64,000 nucleotides of DNA, from assembly GCF_004664715.2 (NCBI RefSeq), contig NC_051071.1, positions 30,940,161 to 31,004,160 on the forward strand, in the 5' to 3' direction. Origin of the DNA: Peromyscus leucopus. Its lineage: Eukaryota; Chordata; Mammalia; Rodentia; Cricetidae. A program made the position numbers and the translations under genes. Numbering within the stretch: the stretch's first letter is position 1; each line of letters opens with the position of its first letter. Below are positions 37,790 through 49,330 of the stretch, piece by piece. The notes under the pieces were generated by a model. That model did no database searches, had not been told where the DNA came from, and worked only from the letters and a program-made list of their open reading frames with translations.

Positions 37790-37890
37790 CCACAGATCCC
37801 CCTCTTCTCCCACTTCTCTCTTCCCCCAACCCCCTGCCCCGGCCTTCCCCCACATCCCACATCTTATCCCCGCCCCCCCCGGGGGGAGTT
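37790..37890 (-). other. L1 3' UTR G-rich polypurine tract
   Basis: The minus strand has many runs of four or more G (complement of cttcccccaaccccctgccc and following). This is the G-rich polypurine tract conserved in rodent L1 3' UTRs and able to form quadruplexes. A CCCCCCGGGGGG palindrome lies at about 37875-37886. Confidence 0.75.
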
Positions 37891-38807
37891 AGCAAAGCCT
37901 GTTATATTCAATTGAGGCAGGTCTAAGTCCCTCCCCCTGATTCAAGGCCCTGCAAGGTGTACCACCATAGGCAATGAGCTCCAAAATCCAGTTCATGCAT
38001 CAGGGATGGATCCTGATCCCACTTCCAGGGGGCCCGTTAAGCAGACCAAGCTATACAACTGTCTCACGCAGAAGGCCTGGTATAGTTCCAAGGAGGCTCC
38101 ACAGCTGCTGGTCCAAAGTTCATGGTTCTCACTAGCTTGGTTCCACTGTAGGTTTCCCCTCCATGATCTTGATGCCCCTTGCTCACAGAATCCCTCTTCC
38201 CTCTCTCCGATTGGACTCCCAGACCTTGGCATGGTGCTTGGCTCTGGATCTCTGCATCTGCTTCCATCAGTTACTGGATGAAGGCTCTATGATAGCAATT
38301 AGGGTATTCACCAATCTGATTACTGGGGTAAGCCAGTTCAGGCACCCCCTCCACTATTGCTAGTAGTCTAAGCTGGGGTCATCCTTGTGGATTCCTGGGA
38401 ACTTCCCTAGCACCAAGTTTCTCCCTATCCCCTCCTGTCAAGGTATCTCTTTCATTGCTCTCTCACTCTGTCCCTAATCAAACTTGACCATTTCATTTCC
38501 TTATGTTCTCATCCCTCATCCCCTACCGTCTATTGCCCGCCCCCCCAGTTCACTCATGGAGAGCTCATCTATTTCGCATTCCCAGGGCGATCCATGCGTC
38601 CCTCTTAGGGTCCTCCTTGTTAGCTAGCTTCTCTGAAGCTGTGGTTTGTAGTCTGGTTATCTTTACATCTAGTATCCACTTATATGAGTGAGTACATACC
38701 ATGTTTGTCTTTCTGAGTCTGGGTTACATCACTCAGGATATTTTCTAATTCCATCTATTTGCCTGCAAATTTCATGATGTAATTTTTTAACCACCAAATA
38801 GTACTCC

Positions 38808-38812
<5 letters not shown>

Positions 38813-38857
<45 letters not shown>
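38813..38857 (+). repeat. (TG)n expansion inside L1 ORF2
   Basis: About 22 TG repeats replace the short tgtgtatatgtg-like sequence seen at the equivalent place in the nested L1 (45278-45290). Confidence 0.95.
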
Positions 38858-38858
<1 letters not shown>

Positions 38859-40961
38859 AGTTTTTTACCCATTCTTTGGTTGAGAGACATCTAAGTGTTT
38901 CCAGGTTCTGGCTATTATGAATAATGCTGCTATGAACATAGTTGAGCAAGTGTCCTTGTGGTGTGATTGAACACTCCTTGGGTATATGCCCAAGAGTGGT
39001 ATAGCTGGGTTTTAAGGTAGATTGATTCTCAAATTTCTGAGAAACCACTATACTGATTTCCAAAGTCTTATACAGGTTTGCACTCCCACAAAGAGTGGAA
39101 GAATGTTCCCTTTGTGTAAGATGTTATCTCAGAGTCATTTTTATTTGTATTTCCCTGATGACTAAGGATATTGAGCAATTCCTTAAGTGCCTTTTGGCCA
39201 TTTGAGATTCTTCTGGTGAGAATTCTGTTTAGCTCTGTAGCCCATTTTTTAAATTGGATTGTTTGATATTTTGATGTCTAGTTTCTTGAATTCTTTATAT
39301 ATTTTAGAGATCAGCTCTCTGTTAAATGTAGGGTTGGTGAAGATCTTTTCCCATTCTGTAGACTATTGTTTTGTCTTATTTACTGTGTCCTTTGCTTTAT
39401 GGAAGTGTCTCAGTTTCAGGAGGTCCCATTTATTAATTGTTGCTCTCAGTGTCTGTGCTACAGGTATTATATTTAGGAAGTGATTTTCTATGCCAATGTG
39501 TTCAATGCTACTTTTTCTTCTATCAGGTTCAGTGTAACTGGGTTTATTTGATTTATTTGAAGTATTTGATCCACTTGGATTTGAGTGATTATTTTATAAG
39601 TGGATTGTGGGACTGCGGGGCTTGGGGAACCTGGAGAGAAGCCCTCCAGCAACAGTGCATGGCAATAGCTATGAATCTAATTGCAGTCTTCTACATGTTG
39701 ACTTCTAGTTATGCCAACACCATTTGTTGAAGATGCTTTGTTTTTCCACTGTACAGTTTTGGATTCTTTGTAAAAAATCAGGTGTGCATAGGTGTGAGGA
39801 TTAATGTCAGGGTCTTCAATTTGATTCCATTGGTCCACATGTCAGTTTTATGCCAATACCAAGCTGTTTTTATTACTATAGCTCTTTAGTAGAGCTTGAG
39901 GTAAGGGGTGGTGATGCTTCTGGAATTTGCTTTATTGTACTATAGATATGATAGGATGAAAGGGTAGATTATTGAACCTACTTTTGAAGAGCAAAAACTT
40001 GTTTAAAAGTGTTTTACATTGCTATAGATTTTAGTTTATTGATACAAATTTAAAGTTAATTTTGTTATACTCTATATATTTCTTCTCTTATTTAAAGTCA
40101 TTTGTGCAACTCATTTGAAATTGTAGTATATAGTTGAGAAATGCAGATTAATAATAATTAGTCACCTATGATAAACAAGTTTATAGTCATGTTAGTTTAG
40201 TTTTCTAGGTATACATAGATATATTTCAATTAGGTAGGTACTCTTCAAACACTTCAAAGACATGCAGAATATGGCATTTAAAATGTTTTTAAAAACTTGG
40301 ACTTTCCAGGACAATGAGATATGTCTGCTCCTGGCAGCACCAATTTACTTCAAAGAGGAAGATGGGCATTGAAGACACTCCATATGGAGTTTATTTTCTT
40401 CTTGGCAAAGAGAGCCATTTCTGCCTGACAAAATGTTCTATCAACTGGACATGCAGGACCCATAGGAAGGTGTCTACTGAACTTTGCAAGGTGAGATGGT
40501 CCTTCAGGTTCCTGCTTCACAGAGGAAACTGCCAGATATTTTACAGGACACAGAGAGAAATGACTGAGAGACTATAGTCCTATAGGCTGAAGAAGGATGC
40601 CACAACGTTGCTGAGGAGCTTTGAATGACTGTCCAGGCAGGCAGGTGTCTATGTCATTGTAGATTTTTGGAAGTTGCTTACAATGCATTTCCTGTTTACT
40701 TAGATAATATTATATCCATCTGGGGTCATTGATGTAATTGAAGACTAGATAGTTATAATTTTCCTTGGTTATGATAAAAGATAAATTATATATAAAACTT
40801 TAGACTCACAAATATAAAATAGAATATTTTCTTTAATTTTGCCAAATACAAATTGACTAGATATTATAGCTCTAATTCTTGCTTGATAACTCTTCTGTTA
40901 TATGTATTTTACTAGGTTAAAGTTAAAAACCTTCCTTTTTGATTAGACAGAAAAGGGGAAG

Positions 40962-41435
40962 TGTAGCATGAATCTTAGAAGGTCTTATTAATAAAAACAA
41001 ACCTGAGCCAGGTATTTGGGTGAATTCTAAATGATCAGAGAAAAAGAACAAGCCACATCCAACCTCACCTTGCCAATTCCTAAGCTGATCTTTTTTTTTT
41101 TCAGACTGAAAGCCTCTGAATCCTCATCTGAATGGATCTCAGCTGAACTGCTGCTAAAAGCTAAAAGCTTAAAAGGCTCTAGTTCCTGGTCCTCATGCCT
41201 TATATACCTCTCTTCTTCCTGCCATCACTTCCTAGGATTAAAGGCATGTGTCACCATGCCTGGCTGTTCCCATTGTGGCTTTGAACTCTCACAGAGATCC
41301 AGAAAGATTTCTGCCTCTGGTATGCTAGAATTAAAGGCATATGCTACCACTGCCTAAACCTATGTTTAATATCATGACTGTTCTATTCTCTGACACTCAA
41401 ATAAGTTATTTGGGGTGCACAATATATCAACCATA
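40962..41435 (-). mobile_element. Family A solo LTR, copy 2, at the edge of a 3' LTR
   Basis: This is a 474-bp unit starting TGTAGCATGAATC and ending CAACCATA. The flanking 6-bp repeats gggaag (40956-40961) and aggaag (41436-41441) differ at one base. The landmarks match copies at 14497 and 18925, including ccttatatacc and two ggattaaaggc/gaattaaaggc B1-like segments. It was inserted exactly between the polypurine tract and the first base of the family B LTR. Confidence 0.88.
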
Positions 41436-41441
41436 AGGAAG

Positions 41442-41819
41442 TGCTGTGGAGTGTCATTCTGTATGCTGTGAATGTGTGTTGCTCTGATTGGTTGATAAAT
41501 AAAATACTGATTGGCCAGTAGCCAGACATGAAGTATAGGCAGGATAAACAGACAAGGAGAATTCTGGGAAAAGGAAGGCTGAGTCAGGAGTCACCAGCCA
41601 GACACAAAGGAAGCAAGATGACAAGGCAGAACTGAGAGATGGTATCACGCCACATGACTAAACATAGATAAGAATTATGGATTAATTTAAATATAAGAGC
41701 TAGTCAGTAATAAGCCTGAGCTAATGGTCATGCAGTTCATAATTAATATAAGCCTCTATGTGTTTATTTGGATCTGAGGGGCTGCGGACCAGGTGGGACA
41801 CAAGAAAACTCAAGCTACA
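41442..41819 (+). mobile_element. Family B 3' LTR
   Basis: This 378-bp unit starts TGCTGTGGAGTG and ends AAGCTACA. It shares gtgttgctctgattggttga, gttcataattaatataagcc and gatctgaggggctgcggac with the copy at 14364-15262. Removing the nested LTR places its first base immediately after the polypurine tract, which fixes it as a 3' LTR on the + strand. Confidence 0.85.
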
Positions 41820-42718
41820 TTATACAGATTCTTTTAGTTATCCTGAGTCTTTGTGTTTCCATATGAAGTTGAGTATTGTTCTTTCCAGGTCTGTGAAGAA
41901 TTGTGTTGGGATTTTGATGGAGGATTGCATTGAATCTCTAGATTGCTTTTTGTAAGATTGCCATTTTTACTATATTAATCCTACCTATCTATGAGCATGG
42001 GAGATCTTTTCATTTTTTTGATATCTTCTTCAATTTCTTTCTTAAAGTTCTTGTCACACAGGTCTTTCACTTGCTTAGTTAGAGTTACCCCAAGGTATTT
42101 TATATTATTTACGGCTATTGTAAAGGGTGATGTTTCTCTAATTTCTTTTTCTACCTGTTTATCATCTGTATATAGGAGGGCTACTCAGTTTTTTGAGTTA
42201 ATCTTGTATCCCACCACATTGCTGAAGGTGTTTATCAACTGTTGGAATTCCCTGGTAGAGTTTTTGGGGTCACTAATGTATACTTTCATATCTTTTGCAA
42301 ATAGCATAAGTTTGACTTCTTTTCCATCTTGTGCCCCCTCTTTCTCCTTTTGTTGTCTTATTGTCTCTATCTAGAATTTGAGTGCTACATTGAATAGGTA
42401 TAGGGAGAATGGACAGCTTCATCTTGTTCCTGATTTTAGTTGAATTGCTTTGTGTTTCTCTCCATTTAATGATGTTGGCTGTCAGCTTGCTGTAAATTGC
42501 CTTTATTATGTTTAGGTATGATTCTTGTATTCCTGATCTCTCCAAGACCTGTATTATGGAGAGGTGTTGGATTTTGTCAAAGGCTTTTTCAGCATCTAGT
42601 GAGATGATCATGTGTTTTTTTTTCTTTAACTTTGTTTATATGGTGTATTACATTGACAGATTTTCGTATGCTGGACCATCCTTGCATCTCTGGGATGAAG
42701 CCTACTTGATTAGGGTGG

Positions 42719-42722
<4 letters not shown>

Positions 42723-42749
<27 letters not shown>
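42723..42749 (+). repeat. Poly(T), 27 nt, inside L1
   Basis: A run of T replaces the atgattgtttt sequence found at the matching place in the first L1 (about 1688-1698). This is a local slippage expansion, not a retroposon tail. Confidence 0.93.
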
Positions 42750-44185
42750 GATGTGTTCTTAAATTCAGTTTGCTAGTATTTTACTGAGAATATTTGCATC
42801 AATGTTCATGAAGGAGATTGGTCTATAATTCTGTCTTTGTTGCATCTTTGTGTGGTTTGGGTATCCAGGTAACTGTAGCCTCACAAAAAGAATTTTCCAA
42901 TGTTCCTTTTGTTTCTATTGTGTGAAAAAATTTGAAGAGTAGTGGTATTAGCTCTTCTTTGAAATCCTGGTAGAATTGTGTGCTGAAACCAGCTGGTCCT
43001 GGGAATTTTTTAGTTGGGAGACTTTTAATGACTATTTCTATTTCTTTAGGGGTAATAGGTCTATTTAAATAGTTTATCTGGTCTTGATTTAATTTTGGTA
43101 TATGTTACCTATCCAGAAAATTCTCCATTTCTTTTAGATTTTCCAATTTTGGGGAGTATAGATTTTTGAAGTATGACCTGATGATTCTCTGGATTTCCTC
43201 ATTGTCTGTTGTTATGTCCCCCTTTTCATTTCTGATTTTGTTAATTCAGATGCTCTCTCTGCTTTTTGGTTAATTTGGATAATGGCTTATCTATCTTGTT
43301 GATTTTCTCAAAGAATCAACTCTTTGTTTCATTGATTCTTTAAATTGTTCTCTTTGTTTCTATTTTATTGATTTCAGCCCTCAATTTGATAATTTCCTGG
43401 CATCTGTTTCTCCTGGGTGAGTTTGCTTCTTCTTGTTCTAGAGCTTTCAGTTGTGCTGTTAAGTCACTAGTGTGAGATTTCTCCAACTTCTTTATGTGGG
43501 CATTTAGTTCTATGTATTTTCCTTTTAGCACTGTTTTCATAGTGTTCCATAAGTTTGGGTTGAATATTCATTTTCATTGAAATCTAGGAAGTCTTTATTT
43601 CTTCCTTGATCCATTGGTGATTTGGTTGAACACTATTCAGTTTCCATGAGATTGTAAGCTTTCTGTAATTTTTGTTGTTGAAATCTAACTTTAAGCCACA
43701 GTGGTCTGATAAAATACAGGAGATTATTCCAATTTTTTATATCTTTTGAGATTTGCTTTGTGACTGGGTATATGAACAATTTTAAAGAAGGTTCCATGGG
43801 ATGATGAGAAGAAGGTATATTCTTTTGTGTTATTATAGAATGTTCTGTAGATATCGTTTATGTCCATTTGAGTCATAACATTTCTTAAGTCCCTTATTTC
43901 TCTGTTAAGTTTCTGTCTAGCAGACCTATCCATTGTTGAGAATGGGGTGTTGAAGTCTCCCACTATTAGTGTGTGGGGTTTGAAATGCAATCTAAGCTTT
44001 AGTATTGTTTCTTTCACATATGTGGGTACCCTTTCATTTGGGGCACAAATGTTCAAAATTGAAACTTCATCTTGGTGGATCTTTCCTGTCATGAGTATGT
44101 AACATCCTTCTTGATCTCTTTTGATTAATCTTAGTTTGAAGTCTATTTTGTTAGATATTAGGATAGCTACACCAGCTTGCTTCTT

Positions 44186-45870
44186 TTATTTTATTTTTCT
44201 TTATAAAGAAATTTTCTACTCACTCCTCATGCTATCCATAGACCCCCCTCCTCTCTCCTCCTAACCCCAGCCCTCCATCCCAAGCCACTGGCATCCCCAC
44301 ATCCCCCAAATCAAGGTCTCCCATGGGGAGTCAGCAGAGCCCAGCTCACTGAGCCTAGGCAGGTCCAAACCCCTTCCCACTGCACCAAGGCTGTGCAAGG
44401 TGTCACACCACAGGCACCGGATTCCCAGAAGCCTGCCCATGCACCAGGGACAGATCCCGATCGCCCTGCCTGGGTGCCCCCCAAACAGTTCGAGACAACT
44501 GTCTTCTGTGTCCAGAGGGCCTAGTCCAGTCCCATGGGGGCTCCACAGCCACCAGTCCACAGTTCATGGGCTTCCACTAGTGTGGCTGGTCATCTCTACA
44601 CATCCTCCCATCATGATCTCGATGTCCCTCGCCTGCAGTATCTCTCCTCTCTCTCATCAATTGGATTCCTGGAACTCAGCCTGGTGCCTGACCCTAGATC
44701 TCTGTATCTGCCTCCATCTGTCACTGGAGGCTCTATGATGACAGCTAGGTTATTTGCTAGGCTGGTCACCAGAGTAGACCGGTCCAGGTACCCTCTGGAC
44801 CACTGCCAGCAGACCAAGGTGGGGTCAAACTTGTGGATTCCTGAGAGCCTCCCCAACACCCTGCCTCTTCCTATTCCCATCATGTCCTCATCTATCATGG
44901 TATCTTCCTCCCTGCTCTCCCACTCTGTCCCTGTTCCAGCTTGACCCTCCTGTTTCCCTATGTTCTCATCCCCTACTCCTTGCCCTCTGCCACCAACACC
45001 CCCCACACCCAGTCCACTCATGTAGATCTCATCCACTTCTCCTTTACAGGGTCATTCATGTGTCCCTCCTAGGGTCTTTTCCTGTTAGCTAGCCTCTCTG
45101 GAGTTGTGGGTTGCATTCTGGCCATCCCTTTCCTCCCATTTAGTATCCACTTATGAGTGAGTACATACTATGTTTTTCCTTCTGAGTCTGGGTCTCACTC
45201 AATATATTTTCTAGATCCATCCATTTGCCTGCAAATTTCATGAGATCATTGTTTTTTTACTGCTGAGTAGTACTCCATTGTGTATATGTGCCACATTTTC
45301 TTTATCCATTCTTCAGTTGAGGGGCATCTAGGTTGTTTCCAGGTTCTTGCTATTATGAATAATGCTGATATGAACATAGTTGAACATGTGTCCTTGTGGT
45401 AAGATTGAACATTCCTTGGGTATATGCCCAAGAGTGGTATAACTGGGTCTTGAGGAAGAATTATTCTCAACTTTCTGAGAAACTGCCATACTGATTTCCA
45501 GAGTGGCTCTACAAGTTTGCATTCCCACCAACAGTGGAGGAGTTGGTGGGAATGCACCTTGCTCCACATCCTCTCCTACATAAGCTGTCTTCAGTGTTTT
45601 TGATCTTAGCCATTCTAACAGGTGTAAGATGGTATCTCAGAGTAGTTTTGATTTGCATTTCCCTGATGACTAAGGATGCTGAGCAATTCCTTAAATGTCT
45701 TTCAGCCATTTGAGATTCTTCTGTTAAGAATTCTCTGTTAAGCTCTGTATCCCATTTTTTAATTGGATTGTTCAGTATTTTGATGTCTAGCTTTTTGATT
45801 TCTTTATATATTTTGGAGATCAGCCCTCTGTCAGATGTGGGGTTGGTGAAGATCTTTTCCCATTCTGTAG
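44186..45870 (-). mobile_element. Nested 5'-truncated LINE-1 with perfect 15-bp duplication
   Basis: This is a 1,685-bp minus-strand L1 3' end: an A-rich tail (T-rich on +, from 44186), 3' UTR, and the C-terminal part of ORF2. It is flanked by identical 15-mers accagcttgcttctt at 44171-44185 and 45871-45885. The host L1 reads through when one copy and the insert are removed. The inferred nick (TTCTT/AAG on the + strand at 45885/45886) fits the T-rich/A-rich preference of L1 endonuclease. Confidence 0.95.
45195..45870 (-). pseudogene. L1 ORF2 C-terminal fragment in nested L1
   Basis: A frame of about 107 codons (45569-45246) includes the Cys/His-containing C-terminal segment HCWWECKLVEPLWKSVWQFL and ends near TMEYYSAVKK. 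The element starts within ORF2, so there is no RT active site. The stop lies at about 45197-45195. Confidence 0.85.
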
Positions 45871-46139
45871 ACCAGCTTGCTTCTTAAGTCCATTGGTATG
45901 GAAATAGCCCTTTACTCTGAGCTGGTGTCTGTCTTTGAAGTTGAGGTGTGTTTCTTGTATGCATCAGAAAGTTGGGGCCTGATTTTGTATCTATTCTGTT
46001 AGCCTGTCACTTTTTATACTCAAATTGAGTCCATTGATATTAAGGGATTTTAATGACCATTGATTGTTACTTCCTGTTATTTTTTGGTGGTAGTGTGAAT
46101 GTATTTCCCTTCTTTGGGATTTGCAGCTGTGGGGTTATC

Positions 46140-47152
46140 TATTGCCTGTGTTTGTGTGGGTGCATCTAACTTCCTTAGGTTGGAGTTTTCCTTCTAGTGC
46201 TTTCTATAGGGCTGGATTTGTGGATAGACATGATTAAATCTGATTTTGTCTTGGAATATCTTGTGCACTCCGTCTATTGTGATTGAGAGTTTTGCTGGGT
46301 ATAGTAGTCTGGGCTGATATCCATGGTCTCTTAGTTTCTGTATTATGTCTGTCCAGGACCTTCTGGCTTTCAGAGTCTCCATTAAGGAATCGGGTGTTAG
46401 TCTGATGGGTCTGCCTTTATCATTCACTTGGCCTTTTCCCTTTGCTGCTCTTAATATTCTTTCTTTATTTTGTATGTTTAGTGGTTTGATTATTTTATGG
46501 TGAGGGGATTTTTTTCGGGGGGGGGGTTTATAGTCTATTTGGAGTTCTATAAGCTTCTTGTATTTTCATAGGTATTTTCTTCTTTAAGTTGGTAAAGTTT
46601 TATTTATAATTTTGTTGAATATATTTTCTGTGCCTTTGAGTCTGTATTCTCCTTCTTCTATCTCTATTATTCTTAGGTTTGGCCTTTTCATGATGTTCCA
46701 TATTTCCTGGACATTTTGTGTTGTGACTTTATTGGCTTTAGTGTTTTCTTTGACTGACAAATTTATTTCCTCTATTGTATCTTCCATGGCAGAGATTCTC
46801 TCTTCCATCTCTTGTATTCTGTTGGTTATACTTGCATCTATAGTTTCTGTTCTTTTACTCAGATTTTTTATTTCCAGCATTCCCTCTGTTTGTGTCTTCT
46901 TCTTGCTTCTATTTTAATTTTCAGATTTGATCTGTTTCCTTCACCTGTTTAATTGCTTTTTCTTGAAGGGATTTATTGATTTCTTCCCTTTTTTGTTTAT
47001 CTTTTCCTCAATTTCTTTGAGGGAATTTTCGTTTCCTGTTTAAAGGCCTCCATCATCTTCATAAAGTGAATTTTAAGGTCACTTTCTTCTGCTTCTTCTA
47101 TGTTGTGATGTTCAAGTCTTGTCATAAAACTGCTAGTTTCTGCCGGTGCCAT
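46140..47152 (-). pseudogene. L1 ORF1 of the full-length L1, frameshifted
   Basis: The start Met (47152-47150) is followed by a short coiled coil without the 24-bp expansion. The RRM segment is open at 46880-46584 (RPNLRIIEIEEG) and the C-terminal domain at 46427-46194 ([19 protein letters not shown]). Frames between them are shifted. A run of G (about 46519-46528) sits in the interdomain region. Confidence 0.85.
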
Positions 47153-47593
47153 ATTGCTCTTTATATTGTATATATTTTTTCAGTGGTGTCTACCCATCAC
47201 TTCCTCCAATAGGTGCAAGAGGTGTCTGTGTCTGAGGGAGTTTATTTTTGTCCAGTCTGTGCTTGCTGTGTCTGTGTCTCAGGGTGCCATTCTTGGTCTA
47301 TTTGTAGCTGGCAGATTCTGTGTCTCAGGAATCTTCTGAGTTTGCAGGGGTTGAGTGGGTTTGGGGTAGGGAGTGGGTCTTGCAGATTTCAAGGTGAATG
47401 GGGGTGTTCATAGGGAGGCCTGCCCGCAGGAGTCTTCCCTGCTGGCCTGCAACTGGGCCTCCAGTGGGGGCATGGGTTGTGTCACAAGGCCTAGGTCCTT
47501 GAAAAAATTTTCACCATTATTACTGTCAATATGTCATTCTAGGACCTGCTATAGATACAGGAATCTTAAGAGCAAATTACTAACCAGTAGAAG

Positions 47594-47790
47594 TTTTTTA
47601 ACTTTTTTATGTGTATGAATGCTTTGTCTGCATGTTTGTCTGTTCACTATGGACATGCTGCACTTGCAGAGGCCAGAATAATGTGTTGGGGCCCTGGAAC
47701 TGGAGTTATAGATGTCTGTGAGGCACTGGGTAGGGGGAATTGAACTGGTATGCTTGACCTAACAGGAGCCACACTTTCAAAGAAAACGTA
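47594..47790 (-). repeat. B2/B3-class SINE, old
   Basis: The + strand shows ttttttatgtgtatgaatgc, cttgcagaggccagaataat, gccctggaactggagttata and gggggaattgaactggtatg. This is the antisense order of a B3-like SINE with a degraded head. Confidence 0.8.
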
Positions 47791-48893
47791 CTATCCCTTA
47801 GAAGCCACCAACTGATCACAGCTCCTCAGTTAGGGATAGGGTTTCTTGAATGTCTTTCCATTTCATGCCAGAATGTTAACCATCTTGTTCTTGAATATGT
47901 CTTATGTAAGCAACCACAGCTTCTGAGGGTTCAGGATTGCAGCTATCCTGTTACATCAAGAAGACATTGTTTCACTCAGGTCATCTTTCACCTCTAGCTC
48001 CTACCATCTTTCTCTTCCCTTCTCCTCAATGGTCCCTGAGCTTTGCAGAAGGAGTGTTATAGGGATGTCCCAAAATAAAGTCGAAGTCAATATTGACTAG
48101 GAGACTTCTTCTCTGCTAGATAGCTTTCATAGTACTGGAAGGTGCTATGCAGGCTACTGGGGGCAAAAAGTCTTACCCAGGTGTGAATGCTGTGAACTGC
48201 AATAATGACCAACATGACATGCCCATGTGTGTAATATTGGTATGAATATTTGGGGGAATAACCAATCACTTTCTGATTGGATTTAAGGCCTTGTCCAAAG
48301 GAGGAAACACATCCTACCTAATGTTGAAAGTTTGGCCAAGAACCATGATTGAGGAGATCATAGGCCCCAGTGGTGAATCTACTTCTATTATTTTATGAAA
48401 TGGGCACAGAATCAAATGAACCTCTAACTTCCTTTCTCTCTGTCTATAGGTTACTATAGTTCCCCAATCTCATAAGAGAAGTTTCTTTGTGTAGTTGACA
48501 GTGGTTAACACAGAAAATCATAATTGGTCAAAGTACAGAGAATAAGTAACAGAAGAAAGATTTTTTAAAGTAACTTCCTCTGAGGAATCAGAGAGGTACA
48601 AGTTATGAATCAGGTGCAGTGTATCCCATGCAAGCAACAGTGACTGGCTGGACTGTGCTTCCTGGAGTGCCAGAGGATAGTATATGTGCCAGAGTTCAAG
48701 GTCTGGAGGGAAGTCTAGTACTAGACCTAATGGTGGCCTGGGTCTTAAAGGATGTCCTGTAATATTCCCTTTAGCTGTGTTAACTCAGCCAAGCTATACA
48801 CAAGACTTTCTCTCCTAGTCAGCAATATTGTAGACAAGCAGACAAAATGCCAGGTTAACTTGGTAAGCATTTTTTAATTATAGATTGTGATTC
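47791..48893. other. Unique sequence, nothing recognised
   Basis: I see no coding exon or repeat that can be supported. Confidence 0.5.
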
Positions 48894-49330
48894 TGATGTG
48901 GTTTGATCATGTCCCCTAAATATGTGTTCATTGAAAGCTTGTTTTTAAAGGGGGTATGGCATGAAGAGTTGGTAGAAAGCCAACAAGGTGGAGACTGTTG
49001 GGAGGTGTATAGATATGCAACCTTAGAAGACATTGAAGTAGTTCTTGAAAGAGTTTTGGTAGTTTTCATGGGCAAAAGGTTGTAGTTAAAGATGTAAACT
49101 GTCATGTCATTGTTTTCTGGCTTCTTGTCTTGACATAGAATTCTCCCTCCTACACACATTCCCATAATGGTGCTATAAGCTGTAAGGTAATGCAACTGAG
49201 AGGTTTTTAATAGACTCAAGTAACGCCACTATGCTCTTGAACCTCAAACACAATGTATTAAATAAACCCAGTTTCTTTATTCATTACCCATCATCAGGTA
49301 TTATCTTATAGTAGCAGAAAGCAGATGAAT
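48894..49330 (+). mobile_element. MaLR-class LTR
   Basis: It starts TGATGTGGTTTGATCATGTC. It contains cacattcccataatggtgct, and ends with a tattaaataaaccc poly(A) signal region and catcaggtattatcttatag. The layout is that of a MaLR LTR. A minus-strand 113-codon frame inside is accidental. Confidence 0.7.

Larger units (their letters stand above)
39941..41819 (+). mobile_element. Partial ERV provirus inserted in the L1, 5' LTR absent
   Basis: The L1 sequence stops at ttgtac (39935-39940) and resumes after ttatac (41820-41825), a 6-bp duplication with one change. Between them lies about 1 kb of non-coding internal sequence ending in a polypurine tract (AGAAAAGGGGAAG, 40949-40961), then a 3' LTR of family B (41442-41819). 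A family A LTR sits between tract and LTR. No gag, pol or env frame is recognisable. No LTR is visible at the left end, so the element is truncated or degraded there. Confidence 0.72.
38729..46110 (-). pseudogene. L1 ORF2 of the full-length L1, broken and interrupted
   Basis: Recognisable blocks on the minus strand are the endonuclease start near 46040, an endonuclease segment open at 44092-43724 (NICAPN and GDFN present), the linker 43540-43340, an RT motif A segment AFDKIQH in 42611-42273, and the C-terminus 39063-38857 with the stop at 38731-38729. The YADD/FADD-equivalent site near 42295 is degraded. The ERV and the younger L1 split the gene. Many frameshifts and stops make it non-functional. 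Confidence 0.85.
37748..47500 (-). mobile_element. Near full-length LINE-1 with two nested insertions
   Basis: Left to right (3' to 5' of the element) are the G-rich 3' UTR (C-rich on +, about 37790-37890), ORF2, ORF1 (start Met at 47152) and 5' UTR to about 47500. An ERV insertion occupies 39941-41825 and a later L1 occupies 44186-45885. Removing both leaves about 6.2 kb, a full-length L1. I could not find a convincing target-site duplication, so both ends are approximate. The 5' region lacks the GC-rich monomers seen in the first L1. Confidence 0.9.

Noticed and set aside
40314..40577. 87-codon frame inside the ERV internal region
   Set aside because: It has no retroviral motif that I can recognise. 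It lies in the non-coding segment upstream of the polypurine tract and is probably accidental.
44261..45036. Overlapping Gly/Trp/Pro-rich frames on both strands
   Set aside because: They are translations of the G-rich L1 3' UTR, as are those at 58071-58770 and 37993-38363.
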